A DNA stretch of 64,000 nt from Paenibacillus macerans (GTDB taxonomy: Bacteria; Bacillota; Bacilli; Paenibacillales; Paenibacillaceae). The stretch is taken from the NCBI RefSeq assembly GCF_900454495.1, contig NZ_UGSI01000001.1, positions 2,542,001 through 2,606,000 of the forward strand, in the 5' to 3' direction. The notes under the pieces were generated by a model. The model did no database searches. It was not told the DNA's origin and saw only the letters and a program-made list of their open reading frames with translations. Made by a program: the position numbers and the translations under genes. Position 1 is the first letter of the stretch. Every line of letters begins with the position of its first letter. Below, one piece after another: positions 1-8,414 of this stretch.

Positions 1-43
1 AAGTCAAGATCGAGAACAGGGATATTTTCTGCCAAAACCTCAT
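1..43 (-). CDS. sensor histidine kinase, N-terminal start only (partial)
   Basis: Only the first 14 codons are inside the window. They begin with ATG at 41-43 on the minus strand and read MRFWQKISLFSIL, a typical start of a membrane sensor kinase just before its first transmembrane helix. A GGAGG ribosome binding site lies 8 bases upstream, inside the end of the response regulator gene at 46-702, so the two genes are translationally linked as an ordinary two-component operon. The kinase call is inferred from position and this short N-terminus; no catalytic domain can be seen. Confidence 0.6.
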   Translation of the reverse strand, partial: MRFWQKISLFSILT

Positions 44-45
44 GC

Positions 46-702
46 CTAGTCCTCCAACCGGTACCCGATTTTATAGACCGTGATAATGTGGTCATGCAGT
101 CCAAGCTTTTTGCGCAGCGATTTAATATGCATGTCTACGGTTCTCGTTTCGCCAAAATAAGCGATCCCCCAAACTTTATCCAACAGTTGTTCCCGGGACA
201 GAGCGATGTTTTTATTCTTCAAAAGAACGACGAGCAGATCAAATTCCTTGATGGTCAGTTCCACGGGCTGTCCCTTGACCCTTACTTCCCTTTTATCCAA
301 ATAGACCTGAAGCTCTTTAAATTCAATGACATGCTCTTCACTGCCGAATCTGCGTAATACCGTCTCAATGCGGGCCAGCAGTTCAAGGGTTTCGAACGGC
401 TTCACGATGTAATCCTCCGCCCCCAGCTTCAAACCCTGGACCTTATCAATTACTGCATTTTTCGCCGTTAAAAAAATCACCGGGATCTGCAGCGGGCGGA
501 TTTTCTCCATGAGTTCAAACCCGTCGATCCCCGGAATCATGACATCCAGCAAAACCAGGTTGAACTTTTCGCGCTGAATCATCTCCCAGGCGGCCTGTCC
601 ATCGTATACTTCGGTCGTCTCATAATTTACGACATTCAAGTTCATTTTGATGATTTTTGAAATATTGATGTCGTCTTCAACAATTAAGATTTTTTTGCCC
701 AA
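46..702 (-). CDS. OmpR/PhoB-family response regulator
   Basis: This 218-aa protein has an N-terminal receiver domain (about residues 4-115) and a C-terminal winged-helix DNA-binding domain (about 125-217). The acidic pocket is E9-D10-D11, the phosphoacceptor is D53 in LLDVM, and the conserved lysine is in VKPF near residue 103. The C-terminus carries the winged-helix pattern EFDLLVVLL and RTVDMHIKSLRKKLG. It should be phosphorylated by the kinase whose gene starts immediately downstream. Its target genes cannot be told from the window; the following genes on the other strand have their own TetR regulator. Confidence 0.93.
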   Translation of the reverse strand: MGKKILIVEDDINISKIIKMNLNVVNYETTEVYDGQAAWEMIQREKFNLVLLDVMIPGIDGFELMEKIRPLQIPVIFLTAKNAVIDKVQGLKLGAEDYIVKPFETLELLARIETVLRRFGSEEHVIEFKELQVYLDKREVRVKGQPVELTIKEFDLLVVLLKNKNIALSREQLLDKVWGIAYFGETRTVDMHIKSLRKKLGLHDHIITVYKIGYRLED

Positions 703-863
703 AACATTTTCGCACTCCTAACCCGTAAGGATTCAAAATATGCCTTTGATTATATATCTTTCTTCTTAAAAAGTGAATTTGTATAGTGGTTTACGTTTGC
801 TTCATCTAAATTCTTTTTTGGACTAAAGACAGTTCTGCCAGTCCAGCTAACCGGGAATAACGT

Positions 864-909
864 TTGACAGTATTTTCGCATTCACGTATTATGAATGATA
901 ATCATTCAT
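864..909 (+). promoter_or_regulatory. promoter and TetR operator of the tetR gene
   Basis: TTGACA at 864-869 and TATTAT at 887-892 are separated by 17 bp, an excellent SigA promoter. A 19-bp dyad, ATGAATGATAATCATTCAT at 891-909, starts inside the -10 hexamer, where bound repressor would block initiation. A close copy of this dyad lies upstream of the SMR genes at 1562-1580. Confidence 0.8.
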
Positions 910-934
910 TAATCAAAAAGGAGGGGGATGAATA

Positions 935-1519
935 TTGGCAAACTTCTCTGATGGGAAATACCAGCTTATTTTAAACGCGGCCATGGAGGTCATAACGGAA
1001 AAAGGATATGATAAGACGGTTATTTCGGATATCGTAAAAAAAGCGGGCGTTGCCCAAGGAACGTTTTATTTATATTTCTCATCCAAAAAAGCGTTAATCC
1101 CCGCGATTGCGGATCATCTTCTTAGCATCACTTTTGGTAAAATCAAAGAAAAAGCACAGGATAAAGAAAGCTTTTGGGACGTTTTGGAGGTTGTAATAAG
1201 CGAAACCTTCGACATCACCGATTCATACAAAGAAATCCTTGTCCTTTGTTATTCCGGTCTTGCGATCGATCATTCCATGGAAAAATGGGAAGCCATCTAT
1301 TCTCCTTATTATGATTGGCTTGAGAACATATTAGTGAAAGCCATGAACAATAATGAGATCGTCAGCGATCTTCATGCCAAATGGACGGCCAAACTTCTCA
1401 TCAATCTGATTGAAAATGCTGCCGAACGATTTTATATCGGACTTGAACAAGAAGAACCCCTGGACGTTTATAAGACGCGGGTATTTCATTTCATCAAGAG
1501 ATCATTATGGAGAAACTGA
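935..1519 (+). CDS. TetR/AcrR-family transcriptional repressor
   Basis: The 194-aa protein has the TetR architecture: an N-terminal helix-turn-helix (residues about 8-54, with the pattern VAQGTFYLYFSSKKAL) and an all-helical ligand-binding C-terminal domain of low conservation. An AGGAGGGGG ribosome binding site precedes the start. A 19-bp dyad overlaps its own promoter and a near-identical dyad precedes the SMR exporter genes just downstream. The likely role is therefore an autoregulated, drug-responsive repressor of that exporter. The inducer is unknown. The exporter genes begin about 110 bp after the tetR stop and have their own operator. Confidence 0.9.
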   Translation: MANFSDGKYQLILNAAMEVITEKGYDKTVISDIVKKAGVAQGTFYLYFSSKKALIPAIADHLLSITFGKIKEKAQDKESFWDVLEVVISETFDITDSYKEILVLCYSGLAIDHSMEKWEAIYSPYYDWLENILVKAMNNNEIVSDLHAKWTAKLLINLIENAAERFYIGLEQEEPLDVYKTRVFHFIKRSLWRN

Positions 1520-1561
1520 AGCAAAGTACCGGCAAATCTGCATTTATTTTTTTGAATTATT

Positions 1562-1580
1562 ATGACTGACGTTCATTCAT
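1562..1580 (+). promoter_or_regulatory. second TetR operator, upstream of the SMR pair
   Basis: ATGACTGACGTTCATTCAT shares the layout ATGAnTGAnnnTCATTCAT with the dyad in the tetR promoter. A TATTAT hexamer at 1558-1563 overlaps it; no good -35 hexamer is visible upstream. Confidence 0.7.
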
Positions 1581-1627
1581 TAATCGTGCGGTGACTTTTT
1601 TTGAATTTTCGGAAAGGAAAAGGGTCT

Positions 1628-1975
1628 ATGAATAAAGGTTGGATTTTTGTCCTTTTAACTTCTCTATTCGAATTGCTTTGGGTCTTTGGATTCAATGTTG
1701 CCGATACTTGGTGGCACTGGGTTATCATCATGGTCATAATTCTCGTCGATATGCAGTTTCTTGCAAAAGCCTGCGAGTCATTGCCGACCGGCACCGTTTA
1801 CGCCGTTTTTGCAGCCGCAGGTACAGTGGGCACGGCCCTAATGGACATCCTGATTTTTGATGGGGAATTCAGCATTGCAAAAGGTCTGTTTATGGGGATT
1901 CTGGTCATTGGGGTAATTGCCTTAAAACTATTCGACAATAAGCCGGAAACCGGATCGGCAAAAGGAGTTCGTTAA
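1628..1975 (+). CDS. SMR multidrug/guanidinium exporter subunit, YkkC-like
   Basis: A 115-aa, four-helix membrane protein of the small multidrug resistance family. The conserved membrane-embedded glutamate is in SLFELLW near residue 14, and the family signature GTVYAVF lies in the third helix region. The start at 1628 is preferred over an in-frame ATG at 1601 because a purine-rich AAGGAAAAGGG lies just upstream and the family begins with the first helix. The next gene starts one base after its stop, the usual arrangement of heterodimeric SMR pairs such as YkkC/YkkD. Substrate could be quaternary ammonium drugs or guanidinium; no guanidine riboswitch was recognised, so TetR control is more likely here. 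Confidence 0.88.
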   Translation: MNKGWIFVLLTSLFELLWVFGFNVADTWWHWVIIMVIILVDMQFLAKACESLPTGTVYAVFAAAGTVGTALMDILIFDGEFSIAKGLFMGILVIGVIALKLFDNKPETGSAKGVR

Positions 1976-1976
1976 T

Positions 1977-2291
1977 ATGGGTTGGCTATTCGTATTGATT
2001 GCTGCTCTATTTGAGCTGACTGGAGTCATTGGTTTAAAAAAATTCAGCCAAAAGAAATCCATGTTGAATTTGCTGATGTTTTTTGGCGGATTTGGAGGTT
2101 CTTTTGCCTTTCTTTACGCTTCTTTTAATTATCTGCAAGTCAGCATCGCCTATGCGGTCTGGATTGGAATAGGAACCTCCGCTGCCGTTCTGGTAAACAT
2201 GATCTTTTTTGGTGAATCCAAAAGCATCGGGCGCATGATAAGTCTCTTGATCATTGTCGTTGGTGTTGTTGGTCTCAAAGCAGTTTCATAA
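1977..2291 (+). CDS. SMR exporter second subunit, YkkD-like
   Basis: 104 aa with four predicted transmembrane segments, the conserved glutamate in ALFELTG near residue 14 and the family motif AYAVWIGIGT. It starts one base after the stop of the partner subunit and is probably translationally coupled to it. Small multidrug resistance proteins of this type work as antiparallel heterodimers that exchange protons for cationic compounds across the membrane. A terminator hairpin follows immediately, which closes a two-gene operon under the TetR-type operator at 1562-1580. Confidence 0.9.
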   Translation: MGWLFVLIAALFELTGVIGLKKFSQKKSMLNLLMFFGGFGGSFAFLYASFNYLQVSIAYAVWIGIGTSAAVLVNMIFFGESKSIGRMISLLIIVVGVVGLKAVS

Positions 2292-2294
2292 CTT

Positions 2295-2333
2295 AAAGAG
2301 ATGACTCCTGATCCATACAGGAGCCATCTCTTT
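2295..2333 (+). terminator. rho-independent terminator of the SMR operon
   Basis: A 16-bp stem (AAAGAGATGACTCCTG paired with CAGGAGCCATCTCTTT, one mismatch) around a 7-base loop directly follows the second SMR gene. It also lies downstream of the convergent aldolase gene. Confidence 0.75.
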
Positions 2334-2360
2334 ACAGCCTGGCGTTGTTCCCGCCCCGTT

Positions 2361-2999
2361 CTATTTACTTAGTGCCCGGTACTTGGATACATACGCTTCC
2401 GCCAATTCCGCGATTTGGTCGTAGCGGCCTTGCTTCGCCGGAGCCGTAAGGTTGCTGCCGATCCCGACGGCGATACAGCCGGCCTTAAGCCACTGTTCCA
2501 TATTTTCCAGATCAACGCCGCCGGTTGGCATAATGCTGACATGCGGCATCGGGCCCTTAACGGCCTTGACGAAATCGGGACCGAAAGCGCTGCCCGGGAA
2601 CAATTTCAGGATGTCAACCCCCAGCTTCAACGCCTCCTTGATTTCGCCCAGCGTCAGAACGCCCGGCATATAAGGAATTCCGTAGAGGTTGCAAAGCTGC
2701 GCCGTTTCCTTGTCGAACGACGGACTAACCACAAATTCCGCCCCCGCTAGAATGGCAATTCGCGCCGTAACCGGATCAAGCACGGTACCGGCGCCGACGA
2801 CCGCCTGCTTTCCATACTCGGATACCAGCCGGCGGATGGCTTCTTCCGCGCCCGGCGTCGTGAACGTCACTTCTATATTGGTTAAGCCGCCTTCAATACA
2901 GGCTGCCGACATTTTACAGGCATCTTCCGCATTTTCCGCCCGGATTACCGCTACTACGCCGCATTCCTGCAAATTTCCCAACACTTTTAGCTTCTTCAT
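2361..2999 (-). CDS. kdgA: 2-keto-3-deoxy-6-phosphogluconate (KDPG) aldolase
   Basis: Class I aldolase of about 212 aa that splits KDPG into pyruvate and glyceraldehyde 3-phosphate, the last step of hexuronate breakdown. Visible motifs are the catalytic glutamate in NIEVTF, the Schiff-base lysine in DILKLFPG and the phosphate loop around PTGGV and GIGSNL. The start at 2999 has a GGAG ribosome binding site at good spacing; an in-frame ATG at 3044 would add 15 polar residues atypical of the family. It is divergent from the KDG kinase gene, and the 300-bp gap between them holds a LacI-type palindrome, so both halves are probably co-regulated. Confidence 0.93.
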   Translation of the reverse strand: MKKLKVLGNLQECGVVAVIRAENAEDACKMSAACIEGGLTNIEVTFTTPGAEEAIRRLVSEYGKQAVVGAGTVLDPVTARIAILAGAEFVVSPSFDKETAQLCNLYGIPYMPGVLTLGEIKEALKLGVDILKLFPGSAFGPDFVKAVKGPMPHVSIMPTGGVDLENMEQWLKAGCIAVGIGSNLTAPAKQGRYDQIAELAEAYVSKYRALSK

Positions 3000-3245
3000 A
3001 GAACTCTTCTCCTTTGCCTCTTTACTTTGATCATGACTAGTCATTACACACCTAAATAAATTTACTAAATTATTTTATCAAAATAAGATTAAAACCTAGC
3101 ATTTTCTGCTTCAACTAGATACTAAACACAATTATCGGCTCCGTCAATGTTTTTTTAGAATTTCCGTAAATAACAATAAAAACGGCTATTTTCTAATCGA
3201 TTTTGTTGACATCCTCATGTTAAATGTAAACACCAGCATTGTACA

Positions 3246-3255
3246 AAACCGGTTT
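3246..3255 (+). promoter_or_regulatory. LacI-type operator upstream of kdgK
   Basis: AAACCGGTTT is a perfect 10-bp palindrome with the central CG typical of LacI-family operators. It lies directly before a TATGAT hexamer at 3257-3262 and 44 bp upstream of the kinase start. The LacI-family gene at 4331-5356 is the obvious candidate repressor. Confidence 0.6.
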
Positions 3256-3298
3256 ATATGATATTTTGAGGATAATTAGTCTTTAGGGGGAATCTTAC

Positions 3299-4258
3299 AT
3301 GTCAAAAGCCTTGGCCGCCGTCACTTTCGGCGAACCGATGGTCATGTTCCGCGCCGATGAAGTCGGCGAACTTCACGAAGCCGCTGCTTTCTCCAAAGCA
3401 CTGGCCGGAGCCGAAAGCAATGTAGCGATCGGTCTCTGCCGGCTCGGTCATCAAACCGGCTATATCACGAAGCTTGGGGAGGACAGCCTGGGACGATTTA
3501 TTCTGGATGCCCAGAACAAAGAGGGCATCGATACCTCCAAGGTGAAGTTAACTCATGAGAAACCGACCGGCCTGCTTCTAAAGTCCAGGGTACTAAACGG
3601 GGATCCTAAGGTGGAGTATTACCGTAAAGGGTCCGCGGCCTCCACCCTTGGTATCGCCGACTTTGACCCGGATTACTTTGCTTCGGCCGCTCATCTGCAC
3701 GTCACGGGTATTTCGGCTGCGCTTTCACCATCCATGCTGGAATTCTCGCGCCATGCTATGGACTACATGAAAAGTCAAAACCGGACAATCTCGTTTGATC
3801 CCAATCTGCGGCCGGTATTATGGAGCGACCAAGAGACGATGATTCGGACGATCAACGAGCTGGCCTGCCGCTCCGACTGGTTTTTTCCCGGCATCGGCGA
3901 AGGGCGCCTGTTAACCGGGTTGGAGGAGCCTGAGGAGATTGCCGATTTCTATCTCAAGCAGGGCGTCTCGCTGGTCGTCATCAAAATGGGGCCGGGCGGG
4001 GCTTTCTACAAGAGTTTACAGGGCCACGGCTTTGTGCCGGGCTTTAAAGTGGAACGGGTTGTCGATACAGTCGGCGCGGGCGACGGATTCGCCGCCGGCG
4101 TGATTAGCGGACTATTGGAGAAGCTGGATGTCCAGTCGGCTGTCTCCAGGGGGAATGCGATCGGCGCGCTGGCGGTTATGTCGCCGGGCGACTCGGACGG
4201 CCTGCCAAGCCGCGCTGAATTGGAGGCATTTATGGCATCAGCCGTAACTGTCAGTTAA
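3299..4258 (+). CDS. kdgK: 2-dehydro-3-deoxygluconokinase (PfkB family)
   Basis: The 319-aa protein phosphorylates 2-keto-3-deoxygluconate (KDG) with ATP to give KDPG. It is a full-length ribokinase-fold sugar kinase: substrate-binding N-terminal part with GGAESNVA-like AGAESNVAIGL near residue 38, and the PfkB signature 2 with the catalytic aspartate in DTVGAGDGFAAGV near residue 260. A GGGGG ribosome binding site precedes ATG 3299. Its product is the substrate of the aldolase encoded divergently at 2361-2999. A strong bidirectional terminator separates it from the convergent LacI gene. Confidence 0.94.
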   Translation: MSKALAAVTFGEPMVMFRADEVGELHEAAAFSKALAGAESNVAIGLCRLGHQTGYITKLGEDSLGRFILDAQNKEGIDTSKVKLTHEKPTGLLLKSRVLNGDPKVEYYRKGSAASTLGIADFDPDYFASAAHLHVTGISAALSPSMLEFSRHAMDYMKSQNRTISFDPNLRPVLWSDQETMIRTINELACRSDWFFPGIGEGRLLTGLEEPEEIADFYLKQGVSLVVIKMGPGGAFYKSLQGHGFVPGFKVERVVDTVGAGDGFAAGVISGLLEKLDVQSAVSRGNAIGALAVMSPGDSDGLPSRAELEAFMASAVTVS

Positions 4259-4270
4259 AATCGCGATATT

Positions 4271-4315
4271 AAAAGGACTTTGACCTCCACACGCTGAGGA
4301 AGTCAAAGTCCTTTT
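4271..4315. terminator. bidirectional terminator between kdgK and the LacI gene
   Basis: A 14-bp perfect stem (AAAAGGACTTTGAC with GTCAAAGTCCTTTT) has A-rich and T-rich flanks on both sides, so it can stop transcription from both convergent genes. Confidence 0.88.
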
Positions 4316-4330
4316 AGGTTCTTGCCGGCT

Positions 4331-5356
4331 TTACCGAATCTCCAATTTTTTCACCGACTCCCCACGCCGAAGCGCGGGCGGAAAACGGTACGTAATAGGT
4401 ATCGGTCTGTCCCGATCCTCGATGCCGGAAAGAATGACTTTGGCGGCTTGAACGCCCATCTCATGGGCGGGCTGACAAATCGTGGTGATGACCGGGTTGT
4501 AGATGCGGGCAAAGTCGGCATCGTCTATGCCAATGACCGACAGTCGCTCGGGAATGGAAATCCCCAGCCGGTTGGAGGCTTTCAACAGCTCGGCCAGCAC
4601 AATATCGTTGCCGGCGATCAGCGATGTCGGCGGCTCCGGAAGCGCCATGAGTTCCGAGAGCCGGGCTCCGAGCTCCTGCGCCGGAGCACTCACAAGATAT
4701 TCTTCCCGCAGCGGCAAGCCCGCCTCCTCCATGGCCTTGCGGAATCCGCCAAGCCGCTCCTTGCGCGGAGTAATCCCTTGCTCCCCCAGCGGCAGCGTCA
4801 TCATACCGATCCGGGTATGCCCGTTATGGACCAACTCTTCTACTCCCATTTTGGCGGCAATTTCGTTATCAAGCAGCAAGCTCTGGGTGCTGACGCCGTC
4901 AACCAGACGGTCAATGAAAACGAACGGCATCTCCAGTTCGCCAAGACGGCTGTAGGCCGAAGATTGATGCCCCGTAGGGAACACAATCAAACCGTCAACC
5001 TGTCTGGCAATCAGTGTTTCAATATAGAGCTGCTCCTTCTCCGGATTTTCGTCAGCATTGCAGATCAAAACCTGGATCCCCCGGTTCTGCAGCTCGCTTT
5101 CGATGGCGCGGACGCACTGGATGGACAAAGTATAGTCGATATCCGCCACAATGATCCCAACGAGATGAGTGCGATTCTGCTTCAGACTGCGGGCAAGGCC
5201 GTTCGGCCGATAATCCAACTCCTCAATGACTTCGGCGATCCGCTGCCGCGTCGCTTCGCTCATATACTTATACCGCTGGTTCAAGTACTGGGATATTGTG
5301 CTTTTGGAAACGCCGGCCCTACGGGCGACATCGTCGATAGTCAGCTTTTTCATCAT
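4331..5356 (-). CDS. LacI-family regulator, probable hexuronate/KDG repressor
   Basis: A 341-aa protein with an N-terminal LacI helix-turn-helix (TIDDVARRAGVSKSTIS, residues 5-21), the hinge-helix region near YRPNGLARSL (about 50-60) and a periplasmic-binding-like effector domain from about residue 65 on. Its position between kdgK and the fructuronate reductase/mannonate dehydratase operon, plus the AAACCGGTTT palindrome before kdgK, suggests it senses a hexuronate intermediate such as KDG, like Bacillus KdgR. Two adjacent ATG codons exist at the start; the first is used here. The gene reads in the same direction as the uxu-type operon upstream of it but is separated from it by 219 bp. Confidence 0.88.
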   Translation of the reverse strand: MMKKLTIDDVARRAGVSKSTISQYLNQRYKYMSEATRQRIAEVIEELDYRPNGLARSLKQNRTHLVGIIVADIDYTLSIQCVRAIESELQNRGIQVLICNADENPEKEQLYIETLIARQVDGLIVFPTGHQSSAYSRLGELEMPFVFIDRLVDGVSTQSLLLDNEIAAKMGVEELVHNGHTRIGMMTLPLGEQGITPRKERLGGFRKAMEEAGLPLREEYLVSAPAQELGARLSELMALPEPPTSLIAGNDIVLAELLKASNRLGISIPERLSVIGIDDADFARIYNPVITTICQPAHEMGVQAAKVILSGIEDRDRPIPITYRFPPALRRGESVKKLEIR

Positions 5357-5575
5357 TAAAGCTCCGCTCTTTCCAAATAAGTTTTGTGCAAAAACAGTTC
5401 ATATCTTTCATAATAACACAGATTCCGGTCCGAATAGCCCAAAAGTAAAAAAGCCCTTCTTTCACAAACCCGATTCAGGACATGCCTTGTTAGTCCCTAC
5501 CTCGGTTTGTTTCCGGAAAGGCTTCCGAATATACGAGATATCCGAGCTCAATAAGTTCCAAAAGCTCCCTTGCGT

Positions 5576-7186
5576 TTATTTCAGATATTTATCCAGCGTT
5601 CGCCGCACGGCCCCCTGAGCTTCCAGCATCTCATAAAACATGCCCTCAATTTTCTCGCCGAGCCCAATCGAGTACAAAGGAACGCCAAAAATCTGCCCAT
5701 CCTCAAGAATGGCGCGGACTCCCGCAGTTTTATCACCTAGTTTCACCCCTGCCAAATGTCTTTGCAGCGTTTCCAAAAGCGGGTCCGGACTTAAAGTGAA
5801 CGGCTTGCCTTCATCGTCCACGCCCAGCAAGTAACGGCACCAGACGGCAATCGCCAACGGGATGGCCGTTAAACTTTCCGGGTTAAGGTCTTCCCTTCGC
5901 ATGTAGGATTTGATCGTTTCACCAAAACGGATGCCTACTTTCTGCGAAGTATCGGTCGCAATCCGCTGCGGGGTGTCGGGAATAAACGGATTCGCGAAAC
6001 GTTCCTGCAGCACCTCGTCCAGAAACCCCTTGGGACTCAGGATGCCGGGGTCGACCACGACCGGAAGCCCCTCGGTGTAGCCTATCGTTTCTACGAACTT
6101 GCGCAGCGTATCATCCCTCATCTCATCCGCAATCAATGTAAATCCTAGAAGACAGCCGGAAACGGCGAGTGCGGTGTGGAGCGGATTCAAACAGGTCGTG
6201 ACCTTCATCGTTTCCACCTTGTTGACGGTGTCCCTGTCCGTGAATATAATCCCGGCCTCTTCAAGCGGCGGACGGCCGTTTGCAAACTTGTCCTCGATCA
6301 CCAGATATTCGCTGATCTCCGCATTGACGAAAGGCGCGGTATACGTGTGCTTGGAGGTGACGATCACCTCCATATCGCCGATCCCCTGCTCCAAGAGCGC
6401 CGCCTGCACCGTTTCCGACGGACGCGGCGTGATTTTATCGATCATGGACAGCGGGAACGTAATTTTGTGTTCATCTTCAAGATAGTCGATGAATCCGCCT
6501 TCAACCAAACCTCTCTTCGCCCACTCTTTGGCCATCGTCAAGACGGCTTGCTTTAACTTGTCTCCGTTATGGGAGCAATTGTCCATGCTGACAAATGTCA
6601 TCGGATACCGGCCTTTCAAATAACGGCGGTACGCCAGCGAAGTGACGATGCTCATCGCATGAATCGGCTGTGCTGGACCGTTCGCGATATCCTGTTCCAC
6701 GATCCCTAGATATTGGCCGTTCGGACCGGTGAGCGAATATCCTTTTTCCGTAATGGTGAAGCTGGCCATTTGCAGACTCGGCTGCTCAAAGATTTCGATC
6801 AGGCGGCTGTAATCCGCTGCCCGGTTTTTGTCCGCGGCAAGGGCTTCGACAATGCTGCCGACCACTTTCTTCTGAAACTCGCCGCGCGCGTTCATCAGCA
6901 CCAGCAGCGTCAGATTGTCGTAAGGCTTGTAGACCTTGTCGATCATCTCAAAATCAAACGATTCCGCGGCGATAATTCCGGTATCCGCTTGGCCGCTGTC
7001 CAGCAGCTGTTGATGGGCATTCGCCACGAATCCCCGGAAGATGTTGCCTGCGCCAAAGTGAACCCACCGCGGATTAACCCGCGTATTCGCCGCTACCGTC
7101 TCCAGTTCGAACTTCGGCAGCTCAACGCCCGCCGCTTCCCAGGCGGATCGGCCAGCCTTTAGACTTTCCCGGCTAAGACGCAGCAT
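5576..7186 (-). CDS. uxuB: fructuronate reductase (mannitol dehydrogenase family)
   Basis: The 536-aa protein belongs to the long-chain mannitol dehydrogenase family. The N-terminal Rossmann domain starts with WVHFGAGNIFRGF near residue 42 and the catalytic signature SMDNCSHNGDKL lies near residue 200. It should reduce D-fructuronate to D-mannonate with NADH. The start codon overlaps the stop of the mannonate dehydratase gene by one base (TAATG), so the two are translationally coupled and act in consecutive steps. A tagaturonate or mannitol substrate is possible for the family, but the uxuA neighbour makes fructuronate most likely. Confidence 0.9.
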   Translation of the reverse strand: MLRLSRESLKAGRSAWEAAGVELPKFELETVAANTRVNPRWVHFGAGNIFRGFVANAHQQLLDSGQADTGIIAAESFDFEMIDKVYKPYDNLTLLVLMNARGEFQKKVVGSIVEALAADKNRAADYSRLIEIFEQPSLQMASFTITEKGYSLTGPNGQYLGIVEQDIANGPAQPIHAMSIVTSLAYRRYLKGRYPMTFVSMDNCSHNGDKLKQAVLTMAKEWAKRGLVEGGFIDYLEDEHKITFPLSMIDKITPRPSETVQAALLEQGIGDMEVIVTSKHTYTAPFVNAEISEYLVIEDKFANGRPPLEEAGIIFTDRDTVNKVETMKVTTCLNPLHTALAVSGCLLGFTLIADEMRDDTLRKFVETIGYTEGLPVVVDPGILSPKGFLDEVLQERFANPFIPDTPQRIATDTSQKVGIRFGETIKSYMRREDLNPESLTAIPLAIAVWCRYLLGVDDEGKPFTLSPDPLLETLQRHLAGVKLGDKTAGVRAILEDGQIFGVPLYSIGLGEKIEGMFYEMLEAQGAVRRTLDKYLK

Positions 7187-8262
7187 TACTTGGCCTCCCT
7201 AGCGTTTTCCAGGCTGTCCCAAACGCCCAGCAAATACATCACGCCCAGCGCCCGGTCATACAGGCCATAGCCCGGACGGCAGTTTTTCTCTTCTCCCCAC
7301 AGATGCCGCCCGTGATCGGGACGCACATAACCGGTGTATCCGTTTTCGTGATAAGCTTTTACAACTTCCGCGACATCTACGCTGCCATCGCGCCCGCGAT
7401 GGGACACCTCGATGAAATCTCCGTTATCAAACACTTTCACATTACGGATATGCGCAAAATGAATGCGGTCATGGAACTCGCGGATCATCGCCGGCAGATC
7501 GTTTTCCGGATTCGTGCCCAGCGAGCCCGTACAGAAAGTCAGGCCGTTGTACGGACTGTCCACGGCGTCCAGCATACGGCGGATTGTGTCCCGGCTGCGG
7601 ATAATGCGCGGCAGGCCAAAGATCGGCCAAGCCGGATCGTCGGGGTGAATCGCCATTTTGATATCCACCTCTTCACATACCGGAATAATCCGCTCCAAAA
7701 AATATTTCAGGTTCTCGAACAGCTTCTCTTCCGTTACATCCGCATAGGCGGCGAACAACTCATCCAGCTTCGCCAGCCGTTCCGGCTCCCAGCCCGGCAT
7801 CGTGAATTCTCCGGCCCCTTTCAGAATCCGGTTCACCATCTCCCGCGGATTATCCGTAATGGCAGCCTTTTCATAAAAAAGCGCGTTCGAGCCATCCGGA
7901 AGCTCCTTGTACAGTTCCGTGCGCGTCCAGTCAAAAACCGGCATGAAATTATAGCAGATCACCTTAACGCCAACCCTGGCCAACTTGCGGATAGTGTCGA
8001 TATAGATGTCGATATATTTGTCGCGTGTCGGCAAGCCGATTTTGATATCATCATGAACGTTGACGCTCTCCACGACGGCGGTGCTGAAGCCTTTGCTGGT
8101 GATCTGATCCGCCACTTCCTGAATCCGTTCCATTTCCCATACTTCCCCGGCCACCTTGTCATGCAAGGACCAGACGATGCCCATAACTCCGGGAATTTGC
8201 CGAATATGGTCAAGCGTAATATTGTCGTTCCCTTCCCCATACCAGCGCCATGTCATATTCAT
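7186..8262 (-). CDS. uxuA: mannonate dehydratase
   Basis: A TIM-barrel enzyme of 358 aa that removes water from D-mannonate to give 2-keto-3-deoxygluconate. It opens with MNMTWRWYGEGNDNI and contains metal/catalytic His and Asp residues in MAIHPDDPAWPIFG and VRPDHGRHLWGE. The ATG at 8262 is chosen because GGAGGA lies 10 bases upstream; the longer frame from 8313 would add 17 unrelated residues. Length matches B. subtilis UxuA. It is the first gene of the operon with uxuB, and its 5' leader holds a palindromic operator that fits the divergent GntR regulator. Confidence 0.95.
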   Translation of the reverse strand: MNMTWRWYGEGNDNITLDHIRQIPGVMGIVWSLHDKVAGEVWEMERIQEVADQITSKGFSTAVVESVNVHDDIKIGLPTRDKYIDIYIDTIRKLARVGVKVICYNFMPVFDWTRTELYKELPDGSNALFYEKAAITDNPREMVNRILKGAGEFTMPGWEPERLAKLDELFAAYADVTEEKLFENLKYFLERIIPVCEEVDIKMAIHPDDPAWPIFGLPRIIRSRDTIRRMLDAVDSPYNGLTFCTGSLGTNPENDLPAMIREFHDRIHFAHIRNVKVFDNGDFIEVSHRGRDGSVDVAEVVKAYHENGYTGYVRPDHGRHLWGEEKNCRPGYGLYDRALGVMYLLGVWDSLENAREAK

Positions 8263-8280
8263 TTCAATGATCTCCTCCTT

Positions 8281-8292
8281 CTTGTATACAAG
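8281..8292. promoter_or_regulatory. GntR-type operator in the uxuA leader
   Basis: CTTGTATACAAG is a perfect 12-bp palindrome resembling FadR/GntR-subfamily sites (TTGTATACAA core). It sits just upstream of the uxuA ribosome binding site and within the divergent region shared with the GntR gene at 8415. Confidence 0.5.
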
Positions 8293-8414
8293 ATTGAGTT
8301 GATCATAAAACACAAGATTGGTAAGCGTCTGTAAGATTTATCACCAGGTCCGAATTTTAATTGTGTTAACATGATGTATGCCAGATAAACACAAAAACCA
8401 AAGCAGGAGTCAAC

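Noticed and set aside
3034..3045. ATGACTAGTCAT palindrome upstream of the aldolase gene
   Set aside because: Perfect but short and without a second copy or known family consensus nearby; the AAACCGGTTT site is the better operator candidate.
4322..5359. Long plus-strand open frame opposite the LacI gene
   Set aside because: It mirrors the codon structure of the LacI gene, has no ribosome binding site and no recognisable domain; the minus-strand LacI protein is full-length with clear motifs.
7303..8334. 343-codon plus-strand frame opposite uxuA
   Set aside because: Antisense shadow of a highly conserved mannonate dehydratase gene; no start signal or family pattern.
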